Positions 17,138 through 25,471 of a stretch of 64,000 nucleotides of DNA are shown here, piece by piece. Made by a program: the position numbers and the translations under genes. The first letter of the stretch is position 1. Every line of letters starts with the position of its first letter. The notes below the pieces were generated by a model. The model searched no databases. It saw only the letters and a program-made list of their open reading frames with translations, and was not told where the DNA came from. The stretch comes from Pseudoduganella rivuli (GTDB lineage Bacteria > Pseudomonadota > Gammaproteobacteria > Burkholderiales > Burkholderiaceae_D): assembly GCF_009674485.1 (NCBI RefSeq), contig NZ_WKJJ01000010.1, positions 124,001 to 188,000 on the forward strand, written 5' to 3'.

Positions 17138-17885
17138 GCAGCTTTCCTTTCAACTTATCCGATAACTCTTCCGCCGCCATGGCGGACACCATGCCCACCA
17201 GCACCGCCGCCAGCAAACCCAGCTTATAGGGCAGCGCATGACCCCACACAGCCACGGTCCCCGCCACCAGCACGCCCACCAGCGCGGGCCGGTTGGCGAT
17301 CAGCGGCACCAGGATGCACATGATGGCCAGGGTGCCGGCAAAGCCCAGTCCCCACTCGGCCGGCACGGCGCTGCCGGCAAAAATGCCGGCAATCGAACCG
17401 ATTTGCCATGCCGCCCAGTTTGGGTACATCAAGCCTTTCAAGTATGACAACTTGCCGCGCTGCGGTTCTTCGGAAGGATAGCGCTGCAGGAACAAGGCCG
17501 ACGTCATGTCGCCGGACGCGTAGCCCAGCAGGAAACGTTGACGTAACGGCAAATGCTGGAAATGCGGGGCCAGCAGGACGGAAAAAATCACGAAGCGCAG
17601 GTTGACGGCAATCGCCGTGCAAAACACCACCCACACCGGGGCGCCGGAAGCGATCAGCGGCAGCGCCGCCAGTTGCGCGGAACCGGCAAACGCCAGGAAA
17701 GTCATCCCCAGGGCCTGGGCCACCGTCAGTCCGCTCTTGACCATGGCCACGCCCACGACCAATCCCCAGGCGCCGATGCCGAACAGGGTCGGCATGCCAT
17801 CTTTCAGCCCGTCGCGCCAGGCGGCTTCATCGTGGGAATCAATAACAGGAGGGTGCGGCGGCGGCTCGCGGTGTGGTTCGTTCAT
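17130..17885 (-). CDS. AzlC family branched-chain amino acid exporter subunit
   Basis: A 251-residue inner membrane protein with a proline-rich hydrophilic N-terminus, then the AzlC core: FRDGL-like WRDGLKDGMPTLFGIGAWGLVVGVAM, TFLAFAGSAQLAALPLI, FCTAIAVNLRFVIFSVLLAPHF and GYASGDMTSALFL. These are the conserved blocks of AzlC/YgaZ permeases. It overlaps the azlD gene, its expected partner. A TAGAATAGCGG promoter-like motif lies about 20 bp upstream of the ATG. Confidence 0.92.
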   Translation of the reverse strand: MNEPHREPPPHPPVIDSHDEAAWRDGLKDGMPTLFGIGAWGLVVGVAMVKSGLTVAQALGMTFLAFAGSAQLAALPLIASGAPVWVVFCTAIAVNLRFVIFSVLLAPHFQHLPLRQRFLLGYASGDMTSALFLQRYPSEEPQRGKLSYLKGLMYPNWAAWQIGSIAGIFAGSAVPAEWGLGFAGTLAIMCILVPLIANRPALVGVLVAGTVAVWGHALPYKLGLLAAVLVGMVSAMAAEELSDKLKGKLRG

Positions 17886-17905
17886 GTCGGAAGTGCCGGA
17901 ATCAG

Positions 17906-17916
17906 CCGCTATTCTA
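17906..17916 (-). promoter_or_regulatory. Promoter-like TAGAATAGCGG upstream of azlC
   Basis: The same 11-mer as before pgk and purM, minus strand, 21 bp before the azlC ATG. Confidence 0.5.
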
Positions 17917-17991
17917 CCGATGATTTTTGCTCGCTGCCCGAATCCGTTAGAATCTGTGCTTTATCAGTTACCGCTTCCGGAGATAGCCAAG

Positions 17992-18186
17992 ATGACCAAC
18001 GCCACCACTCAAGCCGTCGAACTCGAAGGCAAGGACTTGCCGGCCCACTGCCCGAACCCAGCCATGCCGCTGTGGTCGTCGCACCCGCGCGTGTTCCTCG
18101 ACTTCAACCACGACGGCGAAGCCAAGTGCCCGTACTGCGGCACCGCTTACCGCCTGAAGCCGGGCACGGTGGTTCCGCATCACTAA
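17992..18186 (+). CDS. Small zinc-finger (CHCC) protein, NDUFS6-like
   Basis: A 64-residue protein with candidate zinc ligands C20, H31, C46 and C49 (CPYC), matching the short zf-CHCC family related to the mitochondrial complex I subunit NDUFS6. The start at 17992 is chosen because a GGAGA ribosome site lies 9-10 bases upstream; the frame is open much further but that extension runs through the azlC gene on the other strand. The bacterial role of this family is not established; it is often found near respiratory or LPS genes. The next gene follows after 28 bp. Confidence 0.85.
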   Translation: MTNATTQAVELEGKDLPAHCPNPAMPLWSSHPRVFLDFNHDGEAKCPYCGTAYRLKPGTVVPHH

Positions 18187-18214
18187 TCCTTCCCTACATC
18201 GCCCGGAGCGCACC

Positions 18215-18640
18215 ATGCCTACCAGGAAAAAGCAGTTGAACGGCAGCGCCGCTGAAGTCGAAGCTGCTTTTTACGATGCGATGAACCGGGCCGATGTCGA
18301 TGCGCTGATGGCGCTGTGGGCCGATGACGATGAAATCGCCTGCATCCATCCGGGCGGCCCCCGCCTCGTGGGCCACCGCGCCATCCGCGAATCGTGGTCG
18401 CTCATCCTGGAACACGGCGGCCTGCACATCATGCCGTCCGTGCTGCATGAAACGCACAACCTGATGTGCTCCATCCACTCGGTGGTGGAAGGCGTGACGG
18501 CCGCCAGCGGCGAACCGGCGCACCTGGTCGCCAGCAACGTCTATATTAAAACGCCGAAGGGCTGGCGCATCGTCCTGCACCATGTGTCCGTTGCCCCCGG
18601 CCCCGTACCGGTTGAAAATCCCGCGCAAATGCTGCATTGA
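18215..18640 (+). CDS. NTF2/SnoaL-like protein (DUF4440 type)
   Basis: A 141-residue protein with the cone-shaped NTF2-like fold signature: EVEAAFYDAMNRADVDALMALWADDDEIACIHPGGPRLVGHRAIRESW, then beta strands ending in GWRIVLHHVS. These small domains bind ligands or act as enzymes, and no specific function can be inferred. The 3' end abuts the alpha/beta hydrolase gene (8 bp to its ATG), so the two are probably co-expressed with the upstream zinc-finger gene. Confidence 0.82.
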   Translation: MPTRKKQLNGSAAEVEAAFYDAMNRADVDALMALWADDDEIACIHPGGPRLVGHRAIRESWSLILEHGGLHIMPSVLHETHNLMCSIHSVVEGVTAASGEPAHLVASNVYIKTPKGWRIVLHHVSVAPGPVPVENPAQMLH

Positions 18641-18647
18641 TGCCCGC

Positions 18648-19640
18648 ATGAAGTACACCGCCCCACTCTGGCTCCCCAGCGGCCACCTGCAAACCATTTA
18701 TCCGGCCACCTGTATCCGCAAACCGGACGTCAGGTTCCGGCGCGAACGCTGGTCCGCCCCGGACGGCGATTTTATCGATGTGGATTTTGTCGATGGCGAC
18801 GCGGGCAAACCGTTTGTCGTGTTGTTCCACGGGCTGGAAGGGTCGTCGGACAGCCATTACGCGCGGGCGCTGATGGCGGAATTGCAGGCGCGGCGCTGGT
18901 CGGGCGCGGTGCCGCATTTCCGTGGCTGCTCGGGAGAACCCAACCTGGCGCCCCGCTTTTACCATTCCGGCGACGCGCAGGAAGTCGACTGGATCGTGCG
19001 CCGCCTGCACACCCATGCGCGGGACCGGGCCTGTTCACGCTTTTACGCCACCGGCGTGTCGCTGGGCGGCAATGCCTTGCTGCGCTGGCTGGGCGAATCG
19101 CAGGGCCAGGCCGGCTTTGTCGATGCGGCAGCGGCCGTGTCGGCCCCGCTGGATCTGGCGCGCGGCGGCGATGCGTTGTCGCGCGGCTTCAACCGCGTCT
19201 ACACCCGCATGTTCCTGAACACCCTGAAGCCGAAGTGCGTGGCCAAGCTGAAGCAATTCCCCGGCCTGTATGACTTGCAAGCATTGCAGGCGGCCAACGA
19301 TTTATACGCTTTCGATAACGTGGTAACCGCGCCGCTGCACGGTTACCGCGATACCGACGATTACTGGCACCGCGCCAGCGCCAAACACGTGCTGATGGAT
19401 ATCACCGTGCCGACGCTGGTACTCAACGCCCTGAACGATCCCTTCCTGCCCGGTATACATTTGCCGCGCCAGGCCGCACCGTGCGTCACGCTGGACTATC
19501 CTGAACAGGGTGGCCACGTGGGCTTCGCCGCCGGCGGCGTGCCCGGCAGTCTCGCGTGGTTGCCGCAGCGTTTGCTGCATTTCCTGGAAAACCCGGCCGC
19601 CAGCCGCGCCGGAGCGGCGGCACAACACTGCGAGGCATAA
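18648..19640 (+). CDS. YheT-family alpha/beta hydrolase
   Basis: A 330-residue cytosolic hydrolase of the YheT/ABHD family. Evidence is the family opening PLWLPSGHLQTIYP, the FHGLEGSSDSHYARALM segment, VPHFRGCSGE, the nucleophile elbow GVSLGGNALLRWLGE, and the acid/His region NALNDPFLP...EQGGHVGF. The start at the internal ATG (MKYTAPLWLPSGH) is preferred because it matches the family N-terminus; the longer frame overlaps the previous gene. Substrate is unknown; related proteins are carboxylesterase-like. Confidence 0.9.
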   Translation: MKYTAPLWLPSGHLQTIYPATCIRKPDVRFRRERWSAPDGDFIDVDFVDGDAGKPFVVLFHGLEGSSDSHYARALMAELQARRWSGAVPHFRGCSGEPNLAPRFYHSGDAQEVDWIVRRLHTHARDRACSRFYATGVSLGGNALLRWLGESQGQAGFVDAAAAVSAPLDLARGGDALSRGFNRVYTRMFLNTLKPKCVAKLKQFPGLYDLQALQAANDLYAFDNVVTAPLHGYRDTDDYWHRASAKHVLMDITVPTLVLNALNDPFLPGIHLPRQAAPCVTLDYPEQGGHVGFAAGGVPGSLAWLPQRLLHFLENPAASRAGAAAQHCEA

Positions 19641-19641
19641 C

Positions 19642-20217
19642 ATGGACGAGATCGTCAAACAGGCGCTGGCGAAATGGCCCAATGTGCCCCATTGCTACGG
19701 CTGGCTGAACCTCGATGCGCGGGGCAACTGGCGGATGCGCGATGAACGCGCCCAGCATTTGAACTTGCCGGGCGATAAGCTGACCAATGCAGCGTTGGTG
19801 GGCTTCATTGTCCGCAATTACGACCGCGACGAGCGTGGCTGCTGGTATTTCCAGAATGGGCCGCAGCGCGTCTATGTCAACCTGGAAGCGGCGCCTTTTG
19901 TCTGCCGCACGGATCCGGTCCACGGCTATGTCTTGCATACGGGCGCACCGCTGGCGACGATCGATGAGGCGTGGCTGACGGAAGACGGCCACCTGGTGCT
20001 GCGCAGCGGCGACGTGGTAGCGCAACTGGATGACCGCGATATGGCGCAGGCCATGGCGCAATTTGTGCCGGAAGGCGATGACGCCCTGGCCGCGTGGATG
20101 GATGGGGCAGATCTGGCGCTGCAATTGAAAACCACACAAGGTTCACTGCCACTGCAACGCCTGGCCAGCGCCGACATGCCGGGCAAGTTCCAATACCAGC
20201 AAACGCCAAACCCATAG
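19642..20217 (+). CDS. Conserved beta-proteobacterial protein of unknown function
   Basis: A 191-residue soluble protein starting MDEIVKQALAKWPNVPHCYGWL, 1 bp after the preceding stop. It contains RVYVNLEAAPFVCRTDP and a short acidic middle region. I recognise the general type as a conserved DUF of Burkholderiales that travels next to YheT-like hydrolases, but cannot name the family with certainty. There is no signal peptide, membrane segment or catalytic motif. Its position suggests a shared transcript with the hydrolase gene. Confidence 0.78.
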   Translation: MDEIVKQALAKWPNVPHCYGWLNLDARGNWRMRDERAQHLNLPGDKLTNAALVGFIVRNYDRDERGCWYFQNGPQRVYVNLEAAPFVCRTDPVHGYVLHTGAPLATIDEAWLTEDGHLVLRSGDVVAQLDDRDMAQAMAQFVPEGDDALAAWMDGADLALQLKTTQGSLPLQRLASADMPGKFQYQQTPNP

Positions 20218-20247
20218 GGCGGATGCCACGCAGCCGCCATGCCGGCA

Positions 20248-21813
20248 TCACGGCTCCTTGTACTTGTCCCCCATTGCTTCCTTGCGCCGCTGCTTGAATT
20301 CCCGCTCGCGCGCATCGATCTGCGACTGGTCATAAAACGACGCGTCGGCCGACTTGCGCGCCAGCCCCAACTGGTCGATGGCGGCCAGCATGCCGCCTTG
20401 CAGCATGTACGATTCCGCCAGCGCCATATGCTGCAACGCCATCTTGCCCTGCTTCGCATACGCTTCCGCCAGTAAATCAAACCCTTCCGGTTCTTCGCGG
20501 TATTGCTGCACCTGGTCGCGCAGGAAGCGGGCCGCCTCTTCCAGCTTGCCGGACAAGATCATGGCCTTCGCGTACTGGTGCACGATGCCGCGCGACAGCG
20601 GGTATTTCTGGTGCGCGCTTTCCGACTCGGCCAACGCCGCGCCAATGACCTGTGTATTGCTTTCCTGCGCCAGCTTGATGTCCAACGACAGGCTGGTAAA
20701 CACTGTGGGCGCCGCATCCTGTCGCGCCACGCTGAGCGCACCGGCCGGCGGCGGCGCGTTGACCGTCGCGAGTGCCTTGTCGAGCCAGCTTTGCGCGGCG
20801 ACGAAATCGCCCTTCTTCAACATGGCAAACGCCAGCCCATACTGCCCGGCAGTCTTTTGCTGCCGGTTATCCTGCAACAGCAAATCCTGGAAATAGCGGA
20901 TCGATTCCGCCAGCCCCTGCGAACTTTCATCCTGCAGCACACGGGCGCGGGCGCGGACCAGGTGGAACGCCAGGCTGTCGGCCCGCTGCCGGTAAGGCTG
21001 TTCGCGGATGCGGGCCTGGATATCGGCAATACGCTCCGTCGTCAGCGGGTGCGACAACAGGTAAGCGGGCACGTTGTCGCTGTAATTGCGGGTCGCCGTT
21101 TGCATGCGCTGGAAAAACGCCACCATGCCGCTGGTGTCATAGCCCGCTTCGCCCATGATCTGGAAACCCACGCGGTCCGCTTCCCGTTCCGCATCGCGGC
21201 CGAAATTCAACTGGCGCTGGATGGCCAGGCCCTGCCCGCCCATCATGACGCCCATTGCCGCATCCGGACTGGATTTCATGGCCAGCGCGGCCAGGATCAT
21301 GGCTGCCAGAGGAATCAGCGCATCGGTCTTTTGCTGGCCCAGTTGGCGCGCGATATGGCGCTGCGCCACGTGGCCGATTTCATGTCCCAGCACGGACGCC
21401 AGTTCCGATTCATTTTGCGCGGCCAGCAACAGCGCGGAGTGCACGCCGATAAATCCGCCCGGCAATGCAAAGGCATTGAGCTGGTTATCGCGCACGGCAA
21501 AGAAGCCATAATTAAAACTGGCTTCGCCGCGCGCACCGGGATGCGCCGCCACCAGCTTGTTACCCAACTCGTTCAGGTATTCCAGGATTGGTTCATCGTC
21601 GAGGTAATCCTTGTTGCTGCGGATCTCGTACATGATTTGCTCGCCCAGCTTGCGTTCCATCAAGGGCGACAATTCCTGCCGTTCCGTATCGCCCAGGTTG
21701 GGCAGATTGATCGGCTTCGATGGCGTCACTTGCGCGCCGCCTTGTGGCGCGGCCAACAAGGTAGATAACGCGAGGGGGACTATCAGGCGGGATGAAAAAC
21801 GTTTGAGATTCAC
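20248..21813 (-). CDS. M48 family metalloprotease with TPR region (BepA-like)
   Basis: A 521-residue periplasmic zinc protease resembling BepA/YfgC, which helps outer membrane protein assembly and LPS transporter quality control. A GTG start at 21813 is preferred because it begins the signal peptide (VNLKRFSSRLIVPLALSTLLAAP); an alternative at 21852 only adds 13 residues. The zinc motif HEIGH is at 144-148 and the third ligand is probably E211 in EREADRVG. The C-terminal half is helical, with TPR-like repeats (DQVQQYREEPEGFDLLAEAYAKQGKMALQHMALAESYMLQG). It is divergent from moaC and convergent with the unknown gene at 19.6-20.2 kb. Confidence 0.9.
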   Translation of the reverse strand: MNLKRFSSRLIVPLALSTLLAAPQGGAQVTPSKPINLPNLGDTERQELSPLMERKLGEQIMYEIRSNKDYLDDEPILEYLNELGNKLVAAHPGARGEASFNYGFFAVRDNQLNAFALPGGFIGVHSALLLAAQNESELASVLGHEIGHVAQRHIARQLGQQKTDALIPLAAMILAALAMKSSPDAAMGVMMGGQGLAIQRQLNFGRDAEREADRVGFQIMGEAGYDTSGMVAFFQRMQTATRNYSDNVPAYLLSHPLTTERIADIQARIREQPYRQRADSLAFHLVRARARVLQDESSQGLAESIRYFQDLLLQDNRQQKTAGQYGLAFAMLKKGDFVAAQSWLDKALATVNAPPPAGALSVARQDAAPTVFTSLSLDIKLAQESNTQVIGAALAESESAHQKYPLSRGIVHQYAKAMILSGKLEEAARFLRDQVQQYREEPEGFDLLAEAYAKQGKMALQHMALAESYMLQGGMLAAIDQLGLARKSADASFYDQSQIDAREREFKQRRKEAMGDKYKEP

Positions 21814-21857
21814 GATGCTATGATACCTGTCAACACCAGCTAGGAATCTCACTATAC

Positions 21858-22361
21858 ATGAACACCACCAGCAATGACGAGAACGCAGGCCTGACCCACT
21901 TTGACGCCACCGGACAAGCGCATATGGTCGATGTCGGCGCCAAGCAGGAAACCCACCGGATCGCGGTTGCCAGCGGCAACATCAAGATGAAGCCGGAAAC
22001 CCTGGCCATTATCGTATCGGGTTCGGCCAAGAAAGGCGACGTACTGGGCATTGCCCGCATTGCCGCCATCATGGCGTCCAAGCGCACCAGCGATTTGATT
22101 CCCCTGTGCCATCCACTGGCGCTGACCAAGGTTGCCGTGGACTTCGACGTGGACGAGCCCAACGCCACCGTCCACTGCCGCGCACAAGTGGAAACCTACG
22201 GCAAGACCGGGGTGGAGATGGAAGCGCTGACCGCCGTGCAGGTGGGATTGCTGACGATTTATGACATGTGCAAGGCCGTGGACCGGGGCATGGTGATGGG
22301 CAATATCCGCGTCATGGAAAAGCATGGCGGCAAGTCGGGCGACTGGAGTGTGACCAGTTAA
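21858..22361 (+). CDS. moaC: Cyclic pyranopterin monophosphate synthase MoaC
   Basis: A 167-residue molybdenum cofactor enzyme that, with MoaA, turns GTP into cyclic pyranopterin monophosphate. Signatures are LTHFDATGQAHMVDVGAK, KRTSDLIPLCHPLALTKV (active site), and VETYGKTGVEMEALTAVQVGLLTIYDMCKAVDRGM. Length is normal. It stands alone, divergent from the M48 protease. The nitrate reductase at the far end of the window would need this cofactor. Confidence 0.97.
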   Translation: MNTTSNDENAGLTHFDATGQAHMVDVGAKQETHRIAVASGNIKMKPETLAIIVSGSAKKGDVLGIARIAAIMASKRTSDLIPLCHPLALTKVAVDFDVDEPNATVHCRAQVETYGKTGVEMEALTAVQVGLLTIYDMCKAVDRGMVMGNIRVMEKHGGKSGDWSVTS

Positions 22362-22411
22362 TTCGCATACATAACCCGCGCACAATCATGCCTAATTTGC
22401 AACCTGCGGTA

Positions 22412-22417
22412 TATAAT
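22412..22417 (+). promoter_or_regulatory. Candidate -10 element of the PilZ gene
   Basis: A perfect TATAAT 35 bp before the PilZ gene ATG. No good -35 is seen at 17-18 bp spacing, so it is marked as tentative. Confidence 0.4.
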
Positions 22418-22451
22418 TGCCGCCCGGACATGGTTACAGCAAAGGACAGGC

Positions 22452-23165
22452 ATGACCAGCAGTACAGCGGCAGCGGAGGCGCGCACGCAGGACGTTGAGT
22501 TCGAGCAAATGAACCTGCAAGTGGGCGGACGGATCCAGTTGATCACGCACCGCACGCTGAAGCCGATCCAGCATTTTTCCACGGTCATTGGCTGGATCAA
22601 GGATGAATACATGATCGTCAAGGTGCCGCTGGAAAACGGCGCCCCGGTGTCGCTGGCCGAAGGCGACAAGCTGACAATCCGTGTCTTTTCCGGCGTCAAC
22701 GTCTGTGCTTTCTCCACCGTCGTGCTGCGCGTCTTCGACCGCCCGCTACTGTATGCCCATGTCGCCTTCCCCACGCACATCCAGGGCACCAGCCTGCGCA
22801 CAGCCATGCGCGTGAAGGTCGACATTCCGGCCCAGCTGGCTTGCGCGGGCGGCGTCAAAGCCAATGTCTACCTCGTCAATCTCAGTGTATCCGGCGCGCT
22901 GCTCGAATCGGAATCGCCGCTGCCGTCAGGTAACGAGAAAGTTGGTTTGTCATTCACGCTGCTGGCGCCGCCGGATAACCGGCAAGTGCTGGTCAACACC
23001 TATGCGCATGTGCGCAACACCAATGCCATCAAACCCGCTACGCAGGAACGGCCGCCAATGCACACGTATGGCGTGCAATTTTCCGGACTGGATCCGAGCC
23101 ACTATACGTTGCTGCAAAACCTGACGTATGAAGCGTTGATTGCGGACCGGCAAAAGATTGTTTGA
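22452..23165 (+). CDS. PilZ-domain protein with YcgR-like N-terminal domain
   Basis: A 237-residue cyclic di-GMP effector. The N-terminal half (about 15-110) resembles the YcgR/flagellar-brake beta domain (VGGRIQLITHR...WIKDEYMIVKVP). The C-terminal PilZ domain has both c-di-GMP binding elements: RTAMR (RxxxR) and NLSVSG ([DN]xSxxG). Such proteins slow flagellar motors or act on pili. It lies tail-to-tail with pilA and shares a terminator with it. Together with the HD-GYP gene at the window start this indicates c-di-GMP signalling, although no direct link is shown. Confidence 0.88.
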   Translation: MTSSTAAAEARTQDVEFEQMNLQVGGRIQLITHRTLKPIQHFSTVIGWIKDEYMIVKVPLENGAPVSLAEGDKLTIRVFSGVNVCAFSTVVLRVFDRPLLYAHVAFPTHIQGTSLRTAMRVKVDIPAQLACAGGVKANVYLVNLSVSGALLESESPLPSGNEKVGLSFTLLAPPDNRQVLVNTYAHVRNTNAIKPATQERPPMHTYGVQFSGLDPSHYTLLQNLTYEALIADRQKIV

Positions 23166-23177
23166 TGTCCAAAAACA

Positions 23178-23209
23178 AAAAACCCGGTTGCTTTCGCAAC
23201 CGGGTTTTT
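23178..23209. terminator. Bidirectional intrinsic terminator between the PilZ gene and pilA
   Basis: A 12-bp stem AAACCCGGTTGC / GCAACCGGGTTT with a TTTC loop, flanked by A run and T run, so it can stop both converging genes. Confidence 0.92.
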
Positions 23210-23228
23210 GAAGATCATTCAAGCCTGA

Positions 23229-23684
23229 TTAGATCTTAGGCAGGAACTTGGAATCGACAGTGCCAGTGATTGCCGTGGTGCATTGTGCGCCATCAACGCA
23301 GGTCAGTGTGTAGACGATGTTTTTGGTATCCACGCCGGAATTACCGGTGCCTTGCATCACGACGGTCACCGTGCCGGTGGTGGCGCTAGTGCCGGAAGCA
23401 GTTACCGACGTCACATACTTGCTGGTGATCGCGGTAGCAGCTGGCAGACCCAAGGTCGCATTCGTGGCGCCATTCAAGCTCCCTTCGCTAAACGCTTGTG
23501 CGAGTGCATTACGTGCTGGTGCAGAGAGGCCATTTGCTTCGCTGACTTTCGATTTTGCGGTGTAATCGCTGTACGCAGGAATCGCCACGGCAGCCAGGAT
23601 ACCGATAATGGCAACCACGATCATCAGTTCGATCAGGGTGAAGCCGGCTTGTGCTTGCTTCTTGATTTGTTTAATGGATTTCAT
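23229..23684 (-). CDS. pilA: Type IV major pilin PilA
   Basis: A 151-residue prepilin. The leader MKSIKQIKKQAQAG is cut after G14 by prepilin peptidase, leaving F15 and E19 (FTLIE) at the mature N-terminus, followed by a hydrophobic alpha-1 spine (LMIVVAIIGILAAVAIPAYSDYTAKSK). Two C-terminal cysteines (LTCVDGAQC) form the expected D-region disulfide. The start at 23684 is fixed by the leader and a GAGGAG ribosome site. Transcription is predicted from a sigma-54 promoter 60-75 bp upstream, the usual arrangement for PilR-controlled pilins. No other pil genes are nearby. Confidence 0.96.
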   Translation of the reverse strand: MKSIKQIKKQAQAGFTLIELMIVVAIIGILAAVAIPAYSDYTAKSKVSEANGLSAPARNALAQAFSEGSLNGATNATLGLPAATAITSKYVTSVTASGTSATTGTVTVVMQGTGNSGVDTKNIVYTLTCVDGAQCTTAITGTVDSKFLPKI

Positions 23685-23741
23685 TTTGACTCTCCTCAGG
23701 CGGTGATTGGTACAGGTTGTTTGGTGCCACGGTTGAGTAAG

Positions 23742-23757
23742 AGCAAGTGGTGTGCCA
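23742..23757 (-). promoter_or_regulatory. Sigma-54 promoter of pilA
   Basis: Minus strand TGGCACACCACTTGCT matches the -24/-12 consensus TGGCAC-N5-TTGC[AT] at every position. Predicted transcription start is about 48 bp before the pilA ATG. Confidence 0.9.
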
Positions 23758-23897
23758 GCCTGTTTTTGCCGTTGAGAACACTGATTTACGACAATTTCTG
23801 TCAATCGGCGCCTTGCGGTTGACGATTTTTGTCAATCGCTGAGCAGAATTTGTCAGCCCGCATGGTCAAAAATTGGCAACTGACGGATTTTGTCAGT

Positions 23898-24506
23898 TCA
23901 ATCTTGTCGAAATGCCATTTGGGTGCCACTGAGGTCAATGATATCGCCGCTTTTCAGGCGGACCGGCTGCTTGCCCAGCAAAGCGCCATTGACCTGAGTA
24001 GGCGCGTCGCCCTCCACCTGGGCAATCGAATACGCGTCCACGCCACGGGAAATCACCACCACTTGCACCGTAGGACGACCCAATGTCGTCAAAGGCTTAG
24101 TGAGTGCCAACTGTTTACCTGCATTCGCGCCATTCAATACTTCGACCCGGGCCGGCGGTATGCCGGCCTGCGGCAGCGGTACGGTCGCGTCTGAGGGCGC
24201 GGCCGATTGCGGCCGCACGCCATCGGCCAGGTAGTCGATCTGGTATTTGGCCAGCTTGATGGCATCGCCATGCTGCAGGAAGTGTTTGCCGATGCGCTGG
24301 CCGTTGACGAAGGTGCCGTTGGTGCTGCGCAGATCTTCCAGGAAAGAATCATCGAGGATGGTCGTGATGACGGCATGTTCGCCGCTGACGGCCGGATGGC
24401 TGAGCACGATGTCGTTATGGCTGCGGCGGCCGATGGTCATTCGTTCTTTGGTTAACGCAATTTCCTGTTCAACCACGCCATCCAGCGCAATGATGATCTT
24501 CCCCAA
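23898..24506 (-). CDS. FHA-domain protein with a second, degenerate FHA domain
   Basis: A 202-residue cytosolic phosphothreonine-binding protein. A canonical FHA domain (about 1-95) has TIGRRSHNDIVLSHPAVSGEHAVI and DLRSTNGTFVNGQ. A second FHA-like fold (about 115-202) has TTLGRPTVQVVVISRG and TQVNGALLGKQPVRLKSGDIIDL but lacks the SxxH/N contacts. The TTG start at 24506 is chosen because GGAGG lies 7 bases upstream; the longer frame reads through the sucD terminator hairpin. A downstream sigma-54 pilA lies on the same strand. Partner kinase and target are unknown. Confidence 0.85.
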   Translation of the reverse strand: MGKIIIALDGVVEQEIALTKERMTIGRRSHNDIVLSHPAVSGEHAVITTILDDSFLEDLRSTNGTFVNGQRIGKHFLQHGDAIKLAKYQIDYLADGVRPQSAAPSDATVPLPQAGIPPARVEVLNGANAGKQLALTKPLTTLGRPTVQVVVISRGVDAYSIAQVEGDAPTQVNGALLGKQPVRLKSGDIIDLSGTQMAFRQD

Positions 24507-24526
24507 GCCGCTGCCTCCATCGGAAA

Positions 24527-24552
24527 TAAAAAGGGGAGCTTGACGCTCCCCC
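24527..24552 (-). terminator. Intrinsic terminator after sucD
   Basis: On the minus strand, GGGGAGC / GCTCCCC with a GTCAA loop and a following TTTTT. It begins about 25 bp past the sucD stop and lies just upstream of the FHA gene start. Confidence 0.92.
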
Positions 24553-24575
24553 TTATTATTCACCAAAAGCTTGAA

Positions 24576-25457
24576 TTACAGCATTGCTTTCAGCAGACGC
24601 GCCATTTCGGACGGGTTCTTGGTGACGGTAATGCCGCAGGCTTCCATGATTTCCAGCTTGGCTTCCGCGGTATCGGCGCCGCCGGAGATCAGCGCGCCGG
24701 CGTGGCCCATGCGTTTGCCCGGAGGCGCGGTCACACCAGCGATGAAGCCAACCACTGGCTTCTTCATGTTGTCCTTGATCCAACGTGCCGCATTGGCTTC
24801 GTCCGGACCACCGATTTCACCGATCATGATCACAGCGTCGGTGTCTGGATCTTCGTTGAACATGCGCATCACGTCGATGTGCTTCAGGCCGTTGATCGGG
24901 TCACCGCCGATACCAACTGCCGACGACTGGCCCAGGCCCAGTGCGGTCAGCTGACCCACTGCTTCATAGGTCAGCGTGCCCGAACGGGACACCACGCCGA
25001 TACGGCCTTTCTTGTGGATGTGGCCAGGCATAATGCCGATCTTGATTTCGTCAGGGGTGATCAGGCCTGGGCAGTTCGGGCCCAGCAGCAGGGTTTTCGA
25101 ACCGGCTTTGGCCATGCGGTCTTTGACTTCCATCATGTCGCGGACTGGAATGCCTTCGGTGATGCAGATGGCCAGGTCCAGTTCGGCTTCAACGGCTTCC
25201 CAGATCGCAGCGGCGGCGCCTGCTGGCGGCACGTAGATCACGGAAACGGTCGCGCCGGTTTCCGATTTGGCTTCTTTCACGGAAGCATAGATTGGAATGC
25301 CTTCGAAGTCTTCGCCGGCTTTCTTCGGGTTCACGCCAGCAACGAAGGCGTTTTTGCCGTTCGCGTAGTCGCGGCACATGCGGGTGTGGAACTGGCCGGT
25401 CTTGCCGGTGATGCCCTGGGTGATGACTTTGGTGTCTTTGTTGATCAGAATAGACAT
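24576..25457 (-). CDS. sucD: Succinyl-CoA synthetase alpha subunit
   Basis: A 293-residue TCA-cycle enzyme subunit that binds CoA and carries the phosphohistidine. Features are the N-terminal TKVITQGITGKTGQFHT CoA-binding fold, GPNCPGLITPDEIKIGIMPG, and GRIGVVSRSGTLTYEAV; the phosphorylated His is expected in GVTAPPGKRMGHAGALI. It follows sucC by 14 bp and is followed by a strong terminator. Confidence 0.97.
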   Translation of the reverse strand: MSILINKDTKVITQGITGKTGQFHTRMCRDYANGKNAFVAGVNPKKAGEDFEGIPIYASVKEAKSETGATVSVIYVPPAGAAAAIWEAVEAELDLAICITEGIPVRDMMEVKDRMAKAGSKTLLLGPNCPGLITPDEIKIGIMPGHIHKKGRIGVVSRSGTLTYEAVGQLTALGLGQSSAVGIGGDPINGLKHIDVMRMFNEDPDTDAVIMIGEIGGPDEANAARWIKDNMKKPVVGFIAGVTAPPGKRMGHAGALISGGADTAEAKLEIMEACGITVTKNPSEMARLLKAML

Positions 25458-25471
25458 GTTGGTTCCCTTAA

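Noticed and set aside
20211..20247. Another REP unit near AGGGCGGATGCC
   Set aside because: Only part of the motif matches and no second arm forms a good palindrome.
23685..23804. N-terminal extension of PilA to an upstream start
   Set aside because: The prepilin leader and GAGGAG site fix the start at 23684, and the sigma-54 promoter falls inside the would-be extension.
24507..24566. FHA protein starting 20 codons earlier
   Set aside because: Those codons read through the sucD terminator hairpin and lack a ribosome site; a TTG with GGAGG follows.
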